Positions 21,011 through 31,735 are shown, counted from the stretch's first letter. The stretch: 64,000 bases of DNA from Lepidostoma basale (GCA_022606425.2 JAHDVF020001467.1:868001-932000); one strand, 5' to 3'. Notes: a model not told the origin generated them from the letters alone. Translations and numbers: made by a program.

Positions 21011-21253
21011 GTGTCTTTTGCACCAGCGCCCCACAAGTCGTCGTCTTCCTCCTCTGTCAAGAAGAGGAAGAAGGGAGCCGGGAAGGGATCGAGTGGCGGT
21101 GGAAGCGCAGCCCCTCCCTCACCGGCTGCTCCACAGTCTGCTTCACAGGTTGCTTCTCCGGCTGCTGCTGTTGCGGCTCCATGTACGACTGGTACGAGTG
21201 CGGTGGCGGCCGCTGCCCCCGGTGCGGGAGACGCTGCCAGAGCAATTAAATAG
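21011..21253 (+). CDS. Ala/Ser/Pro/Lys-rich reading frame of unknown origin
   Basis: The 80-codon frame reads SFAPAPHKSSSSSSVKKRKK, then GAGKGSSGGG and alanine-rich runs, and ends in AIK plus a stop. It is GC-rich, unlike its AT-rich flanks. The last codons (ATTAAATAG) belong to the S element that begins at about 21243, so the frame ends by chance in S. The GC-rich piece could be a captured host exon, part of a LINE ORF1, or non-coding DNA. The strong composition change is the main support for it being foreign to the surroundings. The frame stays open a little upstream of 21011. Confidence 0.3.
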   Translation: MSFAPAPHKSSSSSSVKKRKKGAGKGSSGGGSAAPPSPAAPQSASQVASPAAAVAAPCTTGTSAVAAAAPGAGDAARAIK

Positions 21254-21557
21254 ACAATATGTGCACCATCTAAAAGAACATTTTGTTTTAAATTATTTTT
21301 ATTTTGTTATTTTATTTTATATCATTGTATTATATATTAGATTTATTTGTTTTAGATTTATGTTGTGGGTGTCGGACGATCGAAGTGTGCGCGGGAGATG
21401 CCTATTGGTGGCGATGAGGTTCGCAACCCATCACACCGCGTCTCCCGCGGAGCGAAAAGAGAAGGATGGAGTGCCGCATCAGTAAAAGTGTGACAGTCCA
21501 TTCTTTCTGCCTACCCTTTCGGGGAGACGGCGTGATGGTTAGTTAGTTAGTTAGTTA
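21243..21557 (+). mobile_element. S-family copy, 5'-truncated
   Basis: It starts at ATTAAATAGACAATATGTGC, carries TGGTGGCGATGAGGTTCGC, CACACCGCGTCTCCCGC and GATGGAGTGCCGCATCAG, and ends in GGGGAGACGGCGTGATGGTT plus (TTAG)n. It is joined at its 5' end to the GC-rich frame. Confidence 0.78.
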
Positions 21558-21594
21558 AAAATGTATTTAATTGAATATTCTGGATCGTTCGTAA

Positions 21595-21660
21595 GTTAAG
21601 CTCTTATGGGTATTCCTCTTATATCGATGGGAACATTCCTGAAAAGGTGGGCATTTACTT
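21595..21660. mobile_element. hAT MITE scrap
   Basis: It has AAGCTCTTATGGGTATTCC and GATGGGAACATTCCTG, similar to the body of the element at 2055-2303. Its ends are missing. Confidence 0.4.
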
Positions 21661-22429
21661 TTTATTAGGGATTAAGATATGAAAAGAGATCTTTTTCGAT
21701 TATCAGAAAGTGTTATCCTGATCCACAAATACGCACCCTGTTATAGTCAGACAGCTTTATTTTGCAGGAGTTGAATTATGAGTATGTGAATTGCAGCGTA
21801 TCTCAATCCCAGACGAGGGATTTGTATTATATTTTAAATACGATTATGTTCATACCTTTTTCTTGGGAGTAACCTAAATAATAACCTGCATTGTGGGAGA
21901 TGCGGTTACAGACAAAACACAGCTAAAACGCAACCGGTTCATTAGCCAACGAGATGGCGGCAGCACAACGGCCTCTTTTCATCTCCGTGCACGGCGGATG
22001 TTGATAAGGAAAATTGATACACGGAGTTATGACTTTTAATGCTTTTGCATCATAATTTGACAGTGATGAGTCCAAAAGAACGGCGCGGCCTTTTCCTCAT
22101 TTCGATAAGTAATTCAATATTTTAAAATAGGAACATAAAAAAATCAAAAGTGTGTCTTTCTTTAACCTTGTAACGTTTTTTTTTTTATCTTAAATATGGT
22201 TATTTTTAATTTCTGTAGCTTCTAATAACGTATTGTGAATTCGGGATTTCAGACGTTTTTTTTTGTTAATCGTTTGGGTATTATTTTGTAGATTTAAATA
22301 TTTGAAAATGATGATCTAAATGTAAATAATTCCAAGTTTTTATTTTATGTTTATTTAAAGAATAACAGTGAATACGAGTATTAAAAAATGAATTAAATAT
22401 ATCTTCACAGTAATTTAATATTTATCGAA

Positions 22430-22510
22430 GTTTTATTATATTACATGAGAGTGACATGTTTCACCTTTCTTGGGCTCTCGCAAATGTTTCCTATAAAATA
22501 TAATATAATA
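22430..22510. mobile_element. P3 fragment
   Basis: It keeps TTTTATTATATTACATGAG, GTGACATGTTTCACC and the opposite-facing TATAAAATATAATATAATAA. It is a decayed inverted unit. Confidence 0.5.
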
Positions 22511-22559
22511 AAATTTAAATAGTCCATTGTTTTGGCCGAAACACTATGATACTTCAACA

Positions 22560-22725
22560 TTTTCATCATAATTTCTTTTTATTCACTGAGAGTTGTTGTT
22601 GGCATCATCAGGTGTTACAATAATCTGGTTTATTGTAATACCTGATGATGCCAACATCGGTTGGCGAAACAGCTGTCGCGACACTCTCTGTGAATAAAAG
22701 GAATTGTGATATTATAACAGTGTTT
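22560..22725. mobile_element. P1 inverted pair
   Basis: Arms around TATTGTAATACCTGATG and CATCATCAGGTGTTAC face each other. The left arm has lost its GAAAC part, and the right arm is complete and carries the best hammerhead-like motif of the window. AATAAAAGGAATTGTG follows, as in 11833-11855. Confidence 0.6.
22642..22677 (+). ncRNA. Hammerhead-like motif, best-formed copy
   Basis: CTGATGA (22642-22648) and one extra T are followed by a perfect 6-bp helix GCCAAC/GTTGGC (22650-22655 with 22660-22665, loop ATCG). Then comes GAAA (22666-22669), a 2-3 bp helix around AGCT, and GTC (22675-22677). Minimal hammerheads with a very short helix III are known from Penelope-like elements. The extra T and the poor helix I pairing argue against full activity. 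Confidence 0.45.
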
Positions 22726-23124
22726 TAAATTTTGAGAGTAATTATAAGATTTTGGTAAACGGACGTTTTCATCAATATTATTCATATAATTTTACTAAAA
22801 ATCTCTTGATGTGAGTCCATTTAAAATAATAATGAAATTAAACGATATTTTTAAGTTACAAGGATTAATTGTATCTCAATAGAGACGAAGATGCAAATTG
22901 TTTTCTGGGAACAGAAGGTGGTGGTCGAGGCGCTTACAGGACTTATGACCTGTCATTGGTTGGGTTGAGCGATCGCTTCACGTTTAACAACATTCCCCAT
23001 TCCGCCGTTATGACCACCACGTCTGACAAACTTTTTGGAACTTGTATATATGGTAGGTTTCTATGGTAGGTGTCTACAAGAATTTGTATGCATTCAAAAT
23101 GTTGTTGTATGATATTTTTAAGGA

Positions 23125-23265
23125 TTACTTCCACATTTGCCTTTATTTCTGACTGACCAGTCTGCCGATGCCAGGGAGCCTGGTGAAGCCACTGTCGAAA
23201 TAAAGACAAAAGCGATTATAGATCATAAAAACATCATTTTATTTAATTATTTATTAAACATAAAA
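23125..23265 (+). mobile_element. P2 fragment, inverted form
   Basis: The right arm reads AGTCTGCCGATGCCAG, CCTGGTGAAGCC and AATAAAGACAAAAGCG, and ends AACATCATTTTATTTAA. A scrap of the left arm (ACTTCCACATTTGCC) precedes it. The GAAAC core is mutated to GAAGC. Confidence 0.6.
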
Positions 23266-23799
23266 TATTTCATATGGAATTTTATAGCATAGTTCAATAA
23301 ACAATAAATAAAAACGCCAACTGTAAAAATAAATAGGATTTCGCCAATATGATCAAACTTCTGATCCTTTGATGTGGGGCCCAACAAAAACAAAAGGTTC
23401 TGAATTCAAACTGTACCAAATAAGATATTTAACCAAAATACCGTTCATTTAAACATTCTTAATACCATATATGTATATGAATACATTTTTATGGTATTCA
23501 CAAGTACATCCTGGTTTTTAATTACGATAAAATTAATTATTTTAATGAAAACATCCTGCTGACGTTAGCTTCATTCGGCAATTCTCTTTGAAGAAAGTAA
23601 GCCCATTTTCGACCAATTAACGTCATTTCGCGGAGTGTAGCGATAACACGTCTTCACTAAAACGGAAATAGACGTGACACGAAGCTAAAAAAAGTTAACA
23701 CCCATTGCTAATTATCGAAAATATGTTTTCCCAACTCTAGCGTTTGACAGTAGTGCAAGAATCATTAGGTGTGTTCGCATTGACGGCTCGAAATATTTT

Positions 23800-24090
23800 T
23801 CTTACAAAATAATTTATTGTTTCTTGAACAATGACGTTAAACTCCATATTACATAATCAATACGATGAAAACGTCTATTACTAGATGTTTTATTATAGTT
23901 TCGCCTGTCTAAGGTTCAAATGATATTTTATACTGGCTTCGATTTAATCAAATGTTCATTTCAATATTTAATAATACCTTAGACAGGCGATACATCTTAT
24001 GCACATAAAATATAAAACAACTTCTAAAAATGACGTTTTCATTCGTATAAATAATTTATAAAAGAGTTTATAATATTTTTTTGTTATCCT
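23800..24090. mobile_element. P3 inverted unit
   Basis: Arms carry TTGTTTCTTGAACAATGA, GAAAACGTCT and CTTAGACAGGCGATACATC. The inverse orientation repeats TAATACGAATG-type ends. No coding. Confidence 0.55.
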
Positions 24091-24254
24091 TTGATGACGG
24101 ATTTAAGTTTAAACAATAATTGACTCTTTTTTAAGTTCGTATGATGAAATGGTAGTATAAAAAATGCATATTATACATTTATTATAATCTAATGGCTTAA
24201 CTGAAATCTCTTGATGGAAGTTTATTTAAATTAAATTAACGAAAACTAAAAAAA

Positions 24255-24680
24255 AAAACATCACACCGTTTCTCCACAGGGGTAAGCAAATTAAATGGAC
24301 CACCACACTACTCTATCCTGGCACACCTCTCTAGCTTCCTCCACATTCATAGAGCGAGTCATACACGCACGTCGATTCTTCCAACTTCTAACATGACCAA
24401 CCTTTAAAATTTGATTAAATTGGTCATGCCATGTTCTCTCATCCTTCATCTGCCAGTTCCATATTTCGCTTCCATACATTAGGGATGGGACCAGAAATCC
24501 ATTGGGAACGGCCATTTTCGCTTTCATTGATAAATTCGTGTTTCCACTAACTATTTTTAAAGCTCCATTCACTTTGCTACCCGCACCAACCCTTCTTTCG
24601 ACGTCACTATCCGTTCGGCCATCCGCTGTGAACGTGCTACCTGAATACACAAATTCACTCACCTGCTCTAAGTTCTCTGT
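24255..24680 (-). mobile_element. LINE-A copy with internal deletion
   Basis: A 123-aa minus-strand frame joins EFVYSGSTFTADGRTDSDVE, NGALKIVSGNTNLSMK and LVPSLMYGSEIWNWQMKDE directly to RTWHDQFNQILKVGHVRS. About 85 residues between KDE and RTWHD, including GSLRWFGHMERM, are missing in frame. It shows more of the upstream LINE-A protein than any other copy here. The tail has eroded. Confidence 0.8.
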
Positions 24681-25599
24681 TTAAATTAACGATGTTTTTA
24701 ATAACTACTTCTACAAATGTTTAATTTAATTTGTAAATATTTATATCAGTTGGAATATATTTTACAGACAGCTACTGATATTTTAACAAATACATCAAAA
24801 GCGAATATTTTTTTCGTAGTTTTCAACGCTTCCGTTGTGTCGTTGGTGGCACTTTTTACAAGACGTGTTTATCGAAATTTGGCGTGTCGCATTCGTATTT
24901 ATTTCTCTCAGTTATCTAATGTTTATTCTGCGCTGTTGCCGCTACAAAGTGGAATCATTAATCATTTTGTCTTTGCTTCCATTCATAGACATGTATTTAA
25001 TAAGCTTTAATGCATATTCAGACATACAGTTGAGTGTTGTTCTATACAAGGAGCTAACCTTGCCCTTACTGTTCTTAAAAAGTCCTTGTTTTAAGATGCT
25101 GAGTAATCACCACTCATCACCATCGAGTAAGATCCGCCATATTGACGCAAGATTATATTTCGGTACTTATTTGGCAAAAGGTCCCAGATGCGTTTTTTTG
25201 TGAAATTGAGTTAAATATACCATCAGTATTATTTTTGCATACTTTATGTTGTGACTAAACGTTAGAGCTGTACTTTTTTTATTACATTTTTTATGTACAA
25301 TTGCATCCAACCCCTATTTTTTTTTAATATATATATTTTTTTAAATTTAGTTACTGATATATCTTATAGATAACGTTATGCTTCGTAAATTGACATTTGA
25401 AATAAACAATTTGGAACACAAATAACATTTTTATAAATTATCAAAATAATGTAAAAATCTTATTTTTGCTCTTCCATAAAATTCATAAAAAAGCAGTTGA
25501 GACCTTTTGCGAAATAGGTACCGAATTTTAGTAAGGACATATTCATACCTTAATTCTTTATTCAATATTCATTATAAGTCGTATTTTCGCTAATTCACC

Positions 25600-25690
25600 T
25601 TATTGATCTTATTTCTAAGGCATTTATCCTACTTTTATCCTTCTTCTGATAGCTCCAAGCTTTACTGCCATACATGGCATAAAAAACAAT
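25600..25690 (-). mobile_element. LINE-A scrap
   Basis: On the minus strand it reads like MYGSKAWSYQKKDKSRINALEI. It is short and truncated on both sides. From 25690 to 26390 I see only GC-raised unique DNA around 25700-25930 and AT-rich DNA. Confidence 0.6.
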
Positions 25691-26399
25691 AAAGTTTGCC
25701 ATTCACGAGCCGATTCATTAATCACCGGATCCGATCCGCAGGAAGTAAAGGAGGACACCCACCGTCCGAAACAAACGACTTCAATCGGATGCTGGGCCGG
25801 AGACACGTGCAGTATTGCCGGCAATCTGTCACTCGGGCGGATGGATCATCTATCCACATTATGATGGACCATAAACACGCTTCATCATCTATGATCCGCC
25901 ACGTGCCATTAACCACTAACCAAAAACAATATTGTAGATTTTTCCCGCCATTCGCACATGATTGATTGAATTATTTCGCCGGTAAGTCGGCAATGCTTGA
26001 CTCTTTCCCTGAAATCACTTCTAGGATTCGGATAGTATGTCTATCTGAGGTTTTAATTAGTTTAGCTATTGTGAACTCTAAAAAAGCTTAAGTAATTTTC
26101 AAGATATAATAATATTATGTAAAGACATATTGAAATATTATATTTTTTACAATAGACTTAAGACTTTTAGACTATAAAAATAATTACGTTACGTTTTCAT
26201 TTTCATTCGATTAATTGTTTGTTTGGAAGTATTATATAAATATATAGAATTGTTAACAAAACAATAAGTAAAAAAAAATGCCCTTGTGTTTCTATAACTA
26301 TTTATTTATTAGGTATTTAAACTTTTATAATGGCACGTGAAGGCAGTGCAAATAAAATCTTCAAGGACCAACAATTTAAAAAAGGTAAATTAAATGGGT

Positions 26400-26530
26400 T
26401 TCTTCATTGATGGTGAGAATGAATGAAGAAAGAAAAGTGAAAAAAAACTATTTGAATGGAACAAGAAACATAAAGAGACCGGGGAAAACGTGGCATAAAC
26501 AAATCAAGCAAAATGGTAAAATGTTAGAAA
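26400..26530 (+). mobile_element. LINE-A scrap
   Basis: The plus strand reads MNEERKVKKNYLNGTRN and RPGKTWHKQIKQ. A P3-like end (AGAAGTTTTATTCGTATTA) follows near 26565. Confidence 0.6.
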
Positions 26531-26879
26531 AAGGCGCATAGACTATAATAAAACTAAAAAAAACAGAAGTTTTATTCGTATTATATTTTTTAATATTGAG
26601 ATATTGATGAAGAAATAAAAAATGAATTTATATCATTCTCTCGATGATGAAGGTAAAACTGACAAAAAATTTAGATAAAAATAAATTTCACGTGCAAAGA
26701 AGCAGATTTTAAATTGATTATTAATTCACCATAATGGAATTCCACAGATTAAACGCCTTAATTTTTTTAATATGATATATTGCTTCTAACTGTTTTAAAA
26801 CGGTAAGTTTAATATTCCATCGCAACAGGGGAGTAAAATAAATAACTATGCATCTACTGTGAACCCCCTTAAGCAAATC

Positions 26880-27040
26880 TTTCCTTTCATATAATACACC
26901 TTTATTTCACGGGGGTAGAAATCTATTGTAAAATCCAAATAAGGTATTCTCAGAGCGTCGCGGCGCCCATAACGGCGGCGATTTGTCGATGTCGACGTAG
27001 GCTCTCGATGGACGCCGGGGGCAGACGGCTTTTTTAAGGG
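26880..27040. other. GC-raised segment with CpG-rich core
   Basis: The core holds GAGCGTCGCGGCGCCC and GTCGATGTCGACG. No repeat match or convincing frame is seen. It may be a small regulatory island. Confidence 0.2.
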
Positions 27041-27179
27041 CAAAGTTTTTCTATTCAAAATAAGTACCTGCCTAGCTGAGTCCAGTTACAAAAACATATT
27101 CAATGAACTTTGTTATCAACGTACTATAGCGTATGAATTTGATATTGGAATCGTATTTATTACTTCATAAGTATAATAT

Positions 27180-27420
27180 TATTTACTGTTAAATTATAAA
27201 ACTATTTTAATGGTATCACAATTTTTTTATTTTACGCCACACTGTTTAAACATAAAAATGCTATCAAATAAATTATTCAAATTTACATAAGATAAATACA
27301 CAAAAAGGTTCGAAAAATCACTAAAATTAATTTTAACAGTAGAAAAATTTATTTTTACATCTGATGGTATTAAAATAGGTTGACGAAACAGCTGTCGTGA
27401 AAAATAAGTAAATAAAAATC
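27180..27420. mobile_element. P1 copy, decayed
   Basis: It keeps CATCTGATGGTATT, GGTTGACGAAACAGCTGTCG and a downstream AATAAA. The helix between the two core words is destroyed. Confidence 0.5.
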
Positions 27421-27545
27421 GTGATACGATTTTCGTTATTTTGTTTATAACACTTCCATTGACACTGCTTTTACTTTTTATATTTGTATTTGACACTTTT
27501 TCATATACTGATTTATCACACATTCGTCTAAGAGGTATCATTTCT
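27421..27545 (-). mobile_element. LINE-A scrap
   Basis: The minus strand reads MIPLRRMCDKSVYEKVSN, IKSKSSVNGSVINKITK. It abuts the P1 copy. Confidence 0.7.
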
Positions 27546-27922
27546 CATGTATTCTAATTAAACTGATTATAAAATAACAATTCTATTGTGACGATGGCGT
27601 AGTGGGATTTTTCGCACTGATTTCTGTGAAAGTCTGAAGAATGATATTTGTACTTTGTATTTCACCGGGCAAATTGCATTTTCCACGGGCAGTGTTGCCT
27701 TACGGAAAAATGCATACAATTTGTTTAGTAGATTTTTCTTAAGAGGATGGAGAACAATTTTCTAGAACATTTCTCCCGTCTGTCAAGTCTAGGTGGGGGC
27801 AGGGGCGACAGAGGAAGGGAGGGGGTGAACGGGCGAACTGCGATGTAAATTGACCATCTTTATAACATTCTCAGGAGGCTATAAAACCTTGTATTTCTTC
27901 AGGTAAAATAAAATATTTCACA

Positions 27923-27954
27923 CACCATGTTTCGGAGGTGATCTCCATCCTCAG
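27923..27954 (-). ncRNA. Hammerhead-like motif of another P-type family
   Basis: On the minus strand CTGAGGA, one T, a helix GGAG...CTCC, then GAAAC and ATGGTG. The layout equals the copy at 22642, but the expected GTC is changed. Confidence 0.35.
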
Positions 27955-28069
27955 GTGTAAAAATATAACACAATTTTAATTATAAAAAGGCTTATAAAGT
28001 AAAGTATTTTATGACTTAACCTTAATAGTACATAATTGCAATAATTTTAAAAACACACATTTAAGTAAC

Positions 28070-28445
28070 TAACTAACCATCACGCCGTTTCCTTGGAGGG
28101 GTAGGCAGAGAGGATGGATCGCCACATTGTTCTATCCTGACATAATTCTCGCGCCTCTTCTAAATTCACACATCGAGACATGCACGCTCGGCGATTGTTC
28201 CTACTCCGAACATGGCCGCCTTTCAGTAATTGATTAATTTGGTCATGCCATGTCTTCCTTGGCCTTCCTCGACTTCTTTTCCCATTCACACTACTTGTAT
28301 ATATATATTTTTTAACTATTCTTCCCTCATCCATTCGTTCCATATGTTCAAACCATCTTAGTGACCCTTTCTTATTTTTATTTATCACGCATTCATCCGC
28401 CCTTACATTCCTCTCTTACTTCATCATTAGATATTCTATCATACA
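28070..28445 (-). mobile_element. LINE-A copy
   Basis: A 102-aa minus-strand frame reads KGSLRWFEHMERMDEGRIVK, SRGRPRKTWHDQINQLLKGG and SILSAYPSKETA, with GGCGTGATGGTTAGTTAG behind it. It belongs to a subtype with LLKGGHVRSRNN, also seen at 55802. Confidence 0.82.
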
Positions 28446-28464
28446 TTGTTTAACGATACTTAAT

Positions 28465-28810
28465 TAACTAACTAACTTACTTAACATCACGCCGTCTTTC
28501 CGAAAGGGTGGGCAGAAATAATGGACTGCCACATTTTTCTTTCCTGACATACTTCTCTCGGTTCCTCAACATTCATACATCGTGTCGACTCCTCACGTCG
28601 ACATTCAATATTTGATTAATTTGATTATGCCACGTCTTCCTCTATTTCTAGTTCAATTTACATAGTTACCATGTACTTTTTTAACAATTATTTCTATATT
28701 CATCGTGTCCAAACCATTTTAATGTTCATTTTATTATTTTGTTCATAACTCTTTCATTCGCACAGGATTCACTTCTTATATATTCATTCGACACTCTATA
28801 CGATACTTAA
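28465..28810 (-). mobile_element. LINE-A copy, decayed
   Basis: It ends in (TTAG)n at the left (28465-28485) and keeps SECRANEE and NIKMVWTR-like pieces in broken frames. It lies next to and in the same orientation as the copy at 28070-28445. Confidence 0.7.
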
Positions 28811-28819
28811 AATTAACAA

Positions 28820-29130
28820 TTGTAATTCCATAGTATTAACGCCTCAATCCTCCAATAAAATTAAAAATAAAACAATACATTATTAAAAAAAAACTTTTAC
28901 AATTCACTTCAAATTAGCCTTCTGTTCTGATTAATAAGTTCAATTATTCATAATTATTAATAAAAATGTTTATTTTCAAAACTTTTCCTATAATTTATCG
29001 AAAAGATGTAATTCTCCTCAGTGCACTATCAAATAACATAAAATTACGCATTAGCAAGGTGAAACATATCTTTTACCATTAAATATAATAACTTCTATAA
29101 AACATGCGATTTCATTCATATTAATTAATA
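28820..29130. mobile_element. P3-like debris
   Basis: GTAATTCCATAGTATTAACG, GCAAGGTGAAACATATC and TAACTTCTATAAAACATGCG recall P3 and a word (GGAATTCCACAGTGTTAACG-type) also present at 12490, 26739, 43170 and 57070. Too decayed to delimit. Confidence 0.35.
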
Positions 29131-29814
29131 AAAGCACCGTTCGTATCCATTTACTTTTCTCGAAAGATACTTTAGTTTCTTCGTCGTATTTATATTGTTA
29201 ATCTGATTAAATTTCAATACGATACTCGTACAATGTGTCATAGACCTCCTCGTTGGGATGATTTGTGGGTCGATGACGGTTTAGCCTCTCTCGAAATGAT
29301 TAAAGGTCGAATCATATAGTATTGCCACTGATAAAGACTTTGGTAATTTTCTCCTCGTCTCGTATAATACAATATATTTAATATTTTCTGTTAGGCTCTC
29401 GAAGATGATCTGGCTGTTCGCAGATAAGAAAGGTCTATTATATAAGGATAACAGATAAGACGGTACACTTCCCTTGAATAAGGGTGCGATAAACAAAATG
29501 CTTAAAGTCGATATGCATTTATCTTAAAGGAATTTGATTATTATAAAAAGGCGTGGTTCAAAGTTTAGGAGATAAGCTCCATCCGCAATTCGAGACACCC
29601 AAGATGAATCAAAGTACATTTACAGGGTCAAAATACATTACAAGTGTATGGTGTGTTTTTAAATTATTTTCTAACAAACTGTAACATGAATCTTAAATTG
29701 TTTCTTGAACAATAATGTAAAATATACAAAACTCGAATGTCCTGAGTGATGTAGGACTATTTTTCCCTGACCTTAGTCAAAGACAGCACAGATTGTTTTA
29801 TTTGACGTGCTGCA

Positions 29815-29945
29815 GAACCAACCTGCCAATGGTTATGCCTATGGGTATGGCAATCTTATTGCTTAATCGGGTCGCCTCGGAGGTCGACATATTTCGTGAT
29901 AGTGTGAGTTGCCTCAGGGATGCAATATCAATGTTATGATTCTTT
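29815..29945 (+). mobile_element. LINE-D C-terminal scrap
   Basis: The plus strand encodes RTNLPMVMPMGMAILLLNRV and ASEVDIFRDSVSCL in one frame. It is 5'-truncated and lacks the (TTTGA)n tail. Confidence 0.65.
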
Positions 29946-29971
29946 CTACTTCCTTAATCTTAATTAATAAT

Positions 29972-30600
29972 TAAATAAAACGATGTTTTTTAACTACTTC
30001 CACTTTTGTCTTTATTTAGACAGCGACCGGTTTCGCCAGGCTCGCTGGCATCGACAGACTGGTAACACTATTGTAAACTTAGTCCTTTATATACATACAG
30101 ATCAGGGGTAGTAAACATGATTCTATACAAAAATAATCTTCAAATATTTATGTAATTTTTTTTTTGAATTTAACTATTGGTATTACAGGTATTCTTGGAG
30201 CTATATGGATTGGGAAAACCGAATAAGGCGCGGCCAAACTTACGGACCAAGAACTATAACATATAATATTTAAATTCAGTAATAATTTAAACAAAATTAT
30301 CATTTTTTCAAACATTATATATGAATATGTAAGAGATAATAAAAATTAAAACCCATTGTATTAAACACGAACCTCCAAGAATACCTGTAATACCAATAGT
30401 TAAATTCAAAAAATTTTACATAAATATTTGAAGATTATTTTTGTATAGAATCATGTTTACCACCCCTGATCTGTATGTATATAAAGGACTAAGTTTACAA
30501 TAGTGTTACCAGTCTGTCGATGCCAGCGAGCCTGGCGAAACCGGTCGCTGTCTAAATAAAGACAAAAGTGGAAGTAGTTAAAAAACATCGTTTTATTTAC
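29972..30600. mobile_element. P2 palindrome: two full arms facing each other
   Basis: Arms of about 228 bp (29972-30200 and 30373-30600) are inverted copies with few mismatches, separated by 172 bp of AT-rich DNA. Outer ends are TAAATAAAACGATG and its inverse. Each arm contains GTCGATGCCAGCGAGCC, GGCGAAACCGGTCGCTG and AATAAAGACAAAAGTGG. It is the most complete P2 copy here and gives the unit structure. No protein is encoded. Penelope-like pseudo-LTRs are the best guess. Confidence 0.75.
30514..30546 (+). ncRNA. Hammerhead-like motif, P2 type
   Basis: CTGTCGA, one T, a perfect 5-bp helix GCCAG/CTGGC (30522-30526 with 30532-30536), GAAA (30537-30540), then CCG and GTC (30544-30546). The first core word departs from CUGANGA at its fourth base, so it is probably inactive. 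Confidence 0.35.
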
Positions 30601-30739
30601 ACTTCCATCAAGAGATCTCAGTAAAATCATTGGATTATCTTAATCTTAATGTTTTTTTATGCTTCTCTTATAAATTTTTATTTTTTAATTGCAAACGATC
30701 TGAAATTAAATGTCTGTAATATTTGTGATTTTTATTCAA

Positions 30740-30925
30740 ATAAATTAATTGAAAACTCCCTATAAAATAATAAATCTAAATGTTTTATTATATTATATTT
30801 ATTTTATGGGAATGACATATTTCGCCCATTTCGCACATTTGATAGTGCCTTTGAAGGGCGAAACATGTCATTCTCATAAAATATAATAAAACTTCTAGAA
30901 AACTGACATTTTCATTGGTACCTAT
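30740..30925. mobile_element. P3 inverted unit
   Basis: TTTATGGGAATGACATATTT and AGGGCGAAACATGTCATTC flank a short centre, followed by ATAATAAAACTTCTAGAAAA. It is one of the better P3 copies. Confidence 0.6.
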
Positions 30926-30974
30926 TAATTATTGAATCTTAAATTATTTTCGGCTTCTTAATTTTTTTATGATG

Positions 30975-31012
30975 GTCTTTTGAGTAAATAAACTGATTTG
31001 ATTTGATTTGAT
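30975..31012 (+). mobile_element. LINE-D 3' tail
   Basis: GAGTAAATAAACTGATTTG followed by TGATTTGAT repeats equals the tail seen at 59266-59296. The coding end before it has been lost. Confidence 0.6.
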
Positions 31013-31019
31013 AACGAAA

Positions 31020-31565
31020 ATTGTATGTTTTGATAAAAAAATATACCGAATTATGTATGATGCCTTGGCGTCATATACTATATATAAATTTGAATGGCAA
31101 CCGTTCAAATCGTCCCACAAACCAAATTCTGGGACTCCTCAAGGTACAGATTTGTATTCTTTTATTTAGTTTCTCAACAACTTCGCGGGAGATGGAGGAA
31201 AAGAGGTGGAGAGGTGCGGGGGAGGAGGGGAGGAAAGAAAGTAACAAAAGCACTCCCAGGGGAGGGGTCGGGGTCCCAACAAATGACCCGGTTTATATTT
31301 CGCCTCTTGACAAATCGTTTGCGGCAAGTCACGACTTTGCATCAAGATTGTGCTGGACCCTTTTACTATTACTATTACTGCTTCTCGTTTCTTCTCTTCT
31401 TCCTCTCCTGGCACCCCACCTTCCCGCCAGATGAATATGTTGATCCGAGAGCAATGGTCCGGATGATGCTGGATGCTCGCTTCAATTGGTTGAGAGATCC
31501 CTCTTCGCGGATACCCTTCAGGAAATATAAACATTCAGTTAAGAAAAGCACGCTTTTCGCGTAAT
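31020..31565. other. GC-raised unique segment with competing frames
   Basis: Several overlapping frames of 60-156 aa are open on both strands, driven by purine-rich (31190-31260) and pyrimidine-rich (31365-31420) runs. None shows a known domain, a signal peptide or flanking splice sites that I trust. No gene is called. Confidence 0.2.
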
Positions 31566-31735
31566 AAAATTTGAATAGAACACATATTTTACATAAGAAA
31601 ATATACAACAAATCATTATTCGTTTTTATATTAATTTACAAATTATTTCGAATTAATACGAATGAAAACTTATTGATTGTTGAGGTATTAGTTTTGTTAA
31701 ACTCCATTATTATATTATAATAGTAAACACGATTG

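Noticed and set aside
22642..22677. A firm call of an active hammerhead ribozyme
   Set aside because: One extra base lies between CTGATGA and helix II, and helix I pairs poorly with the flanks. It is reported only as hammerhead-like.
31094..31564. A 156-aa protein and its competing frames
   Set aside because: Three overlapping frames are open over purine- and pyrimidine-rich runs. There is no conserved feature and no splice context.
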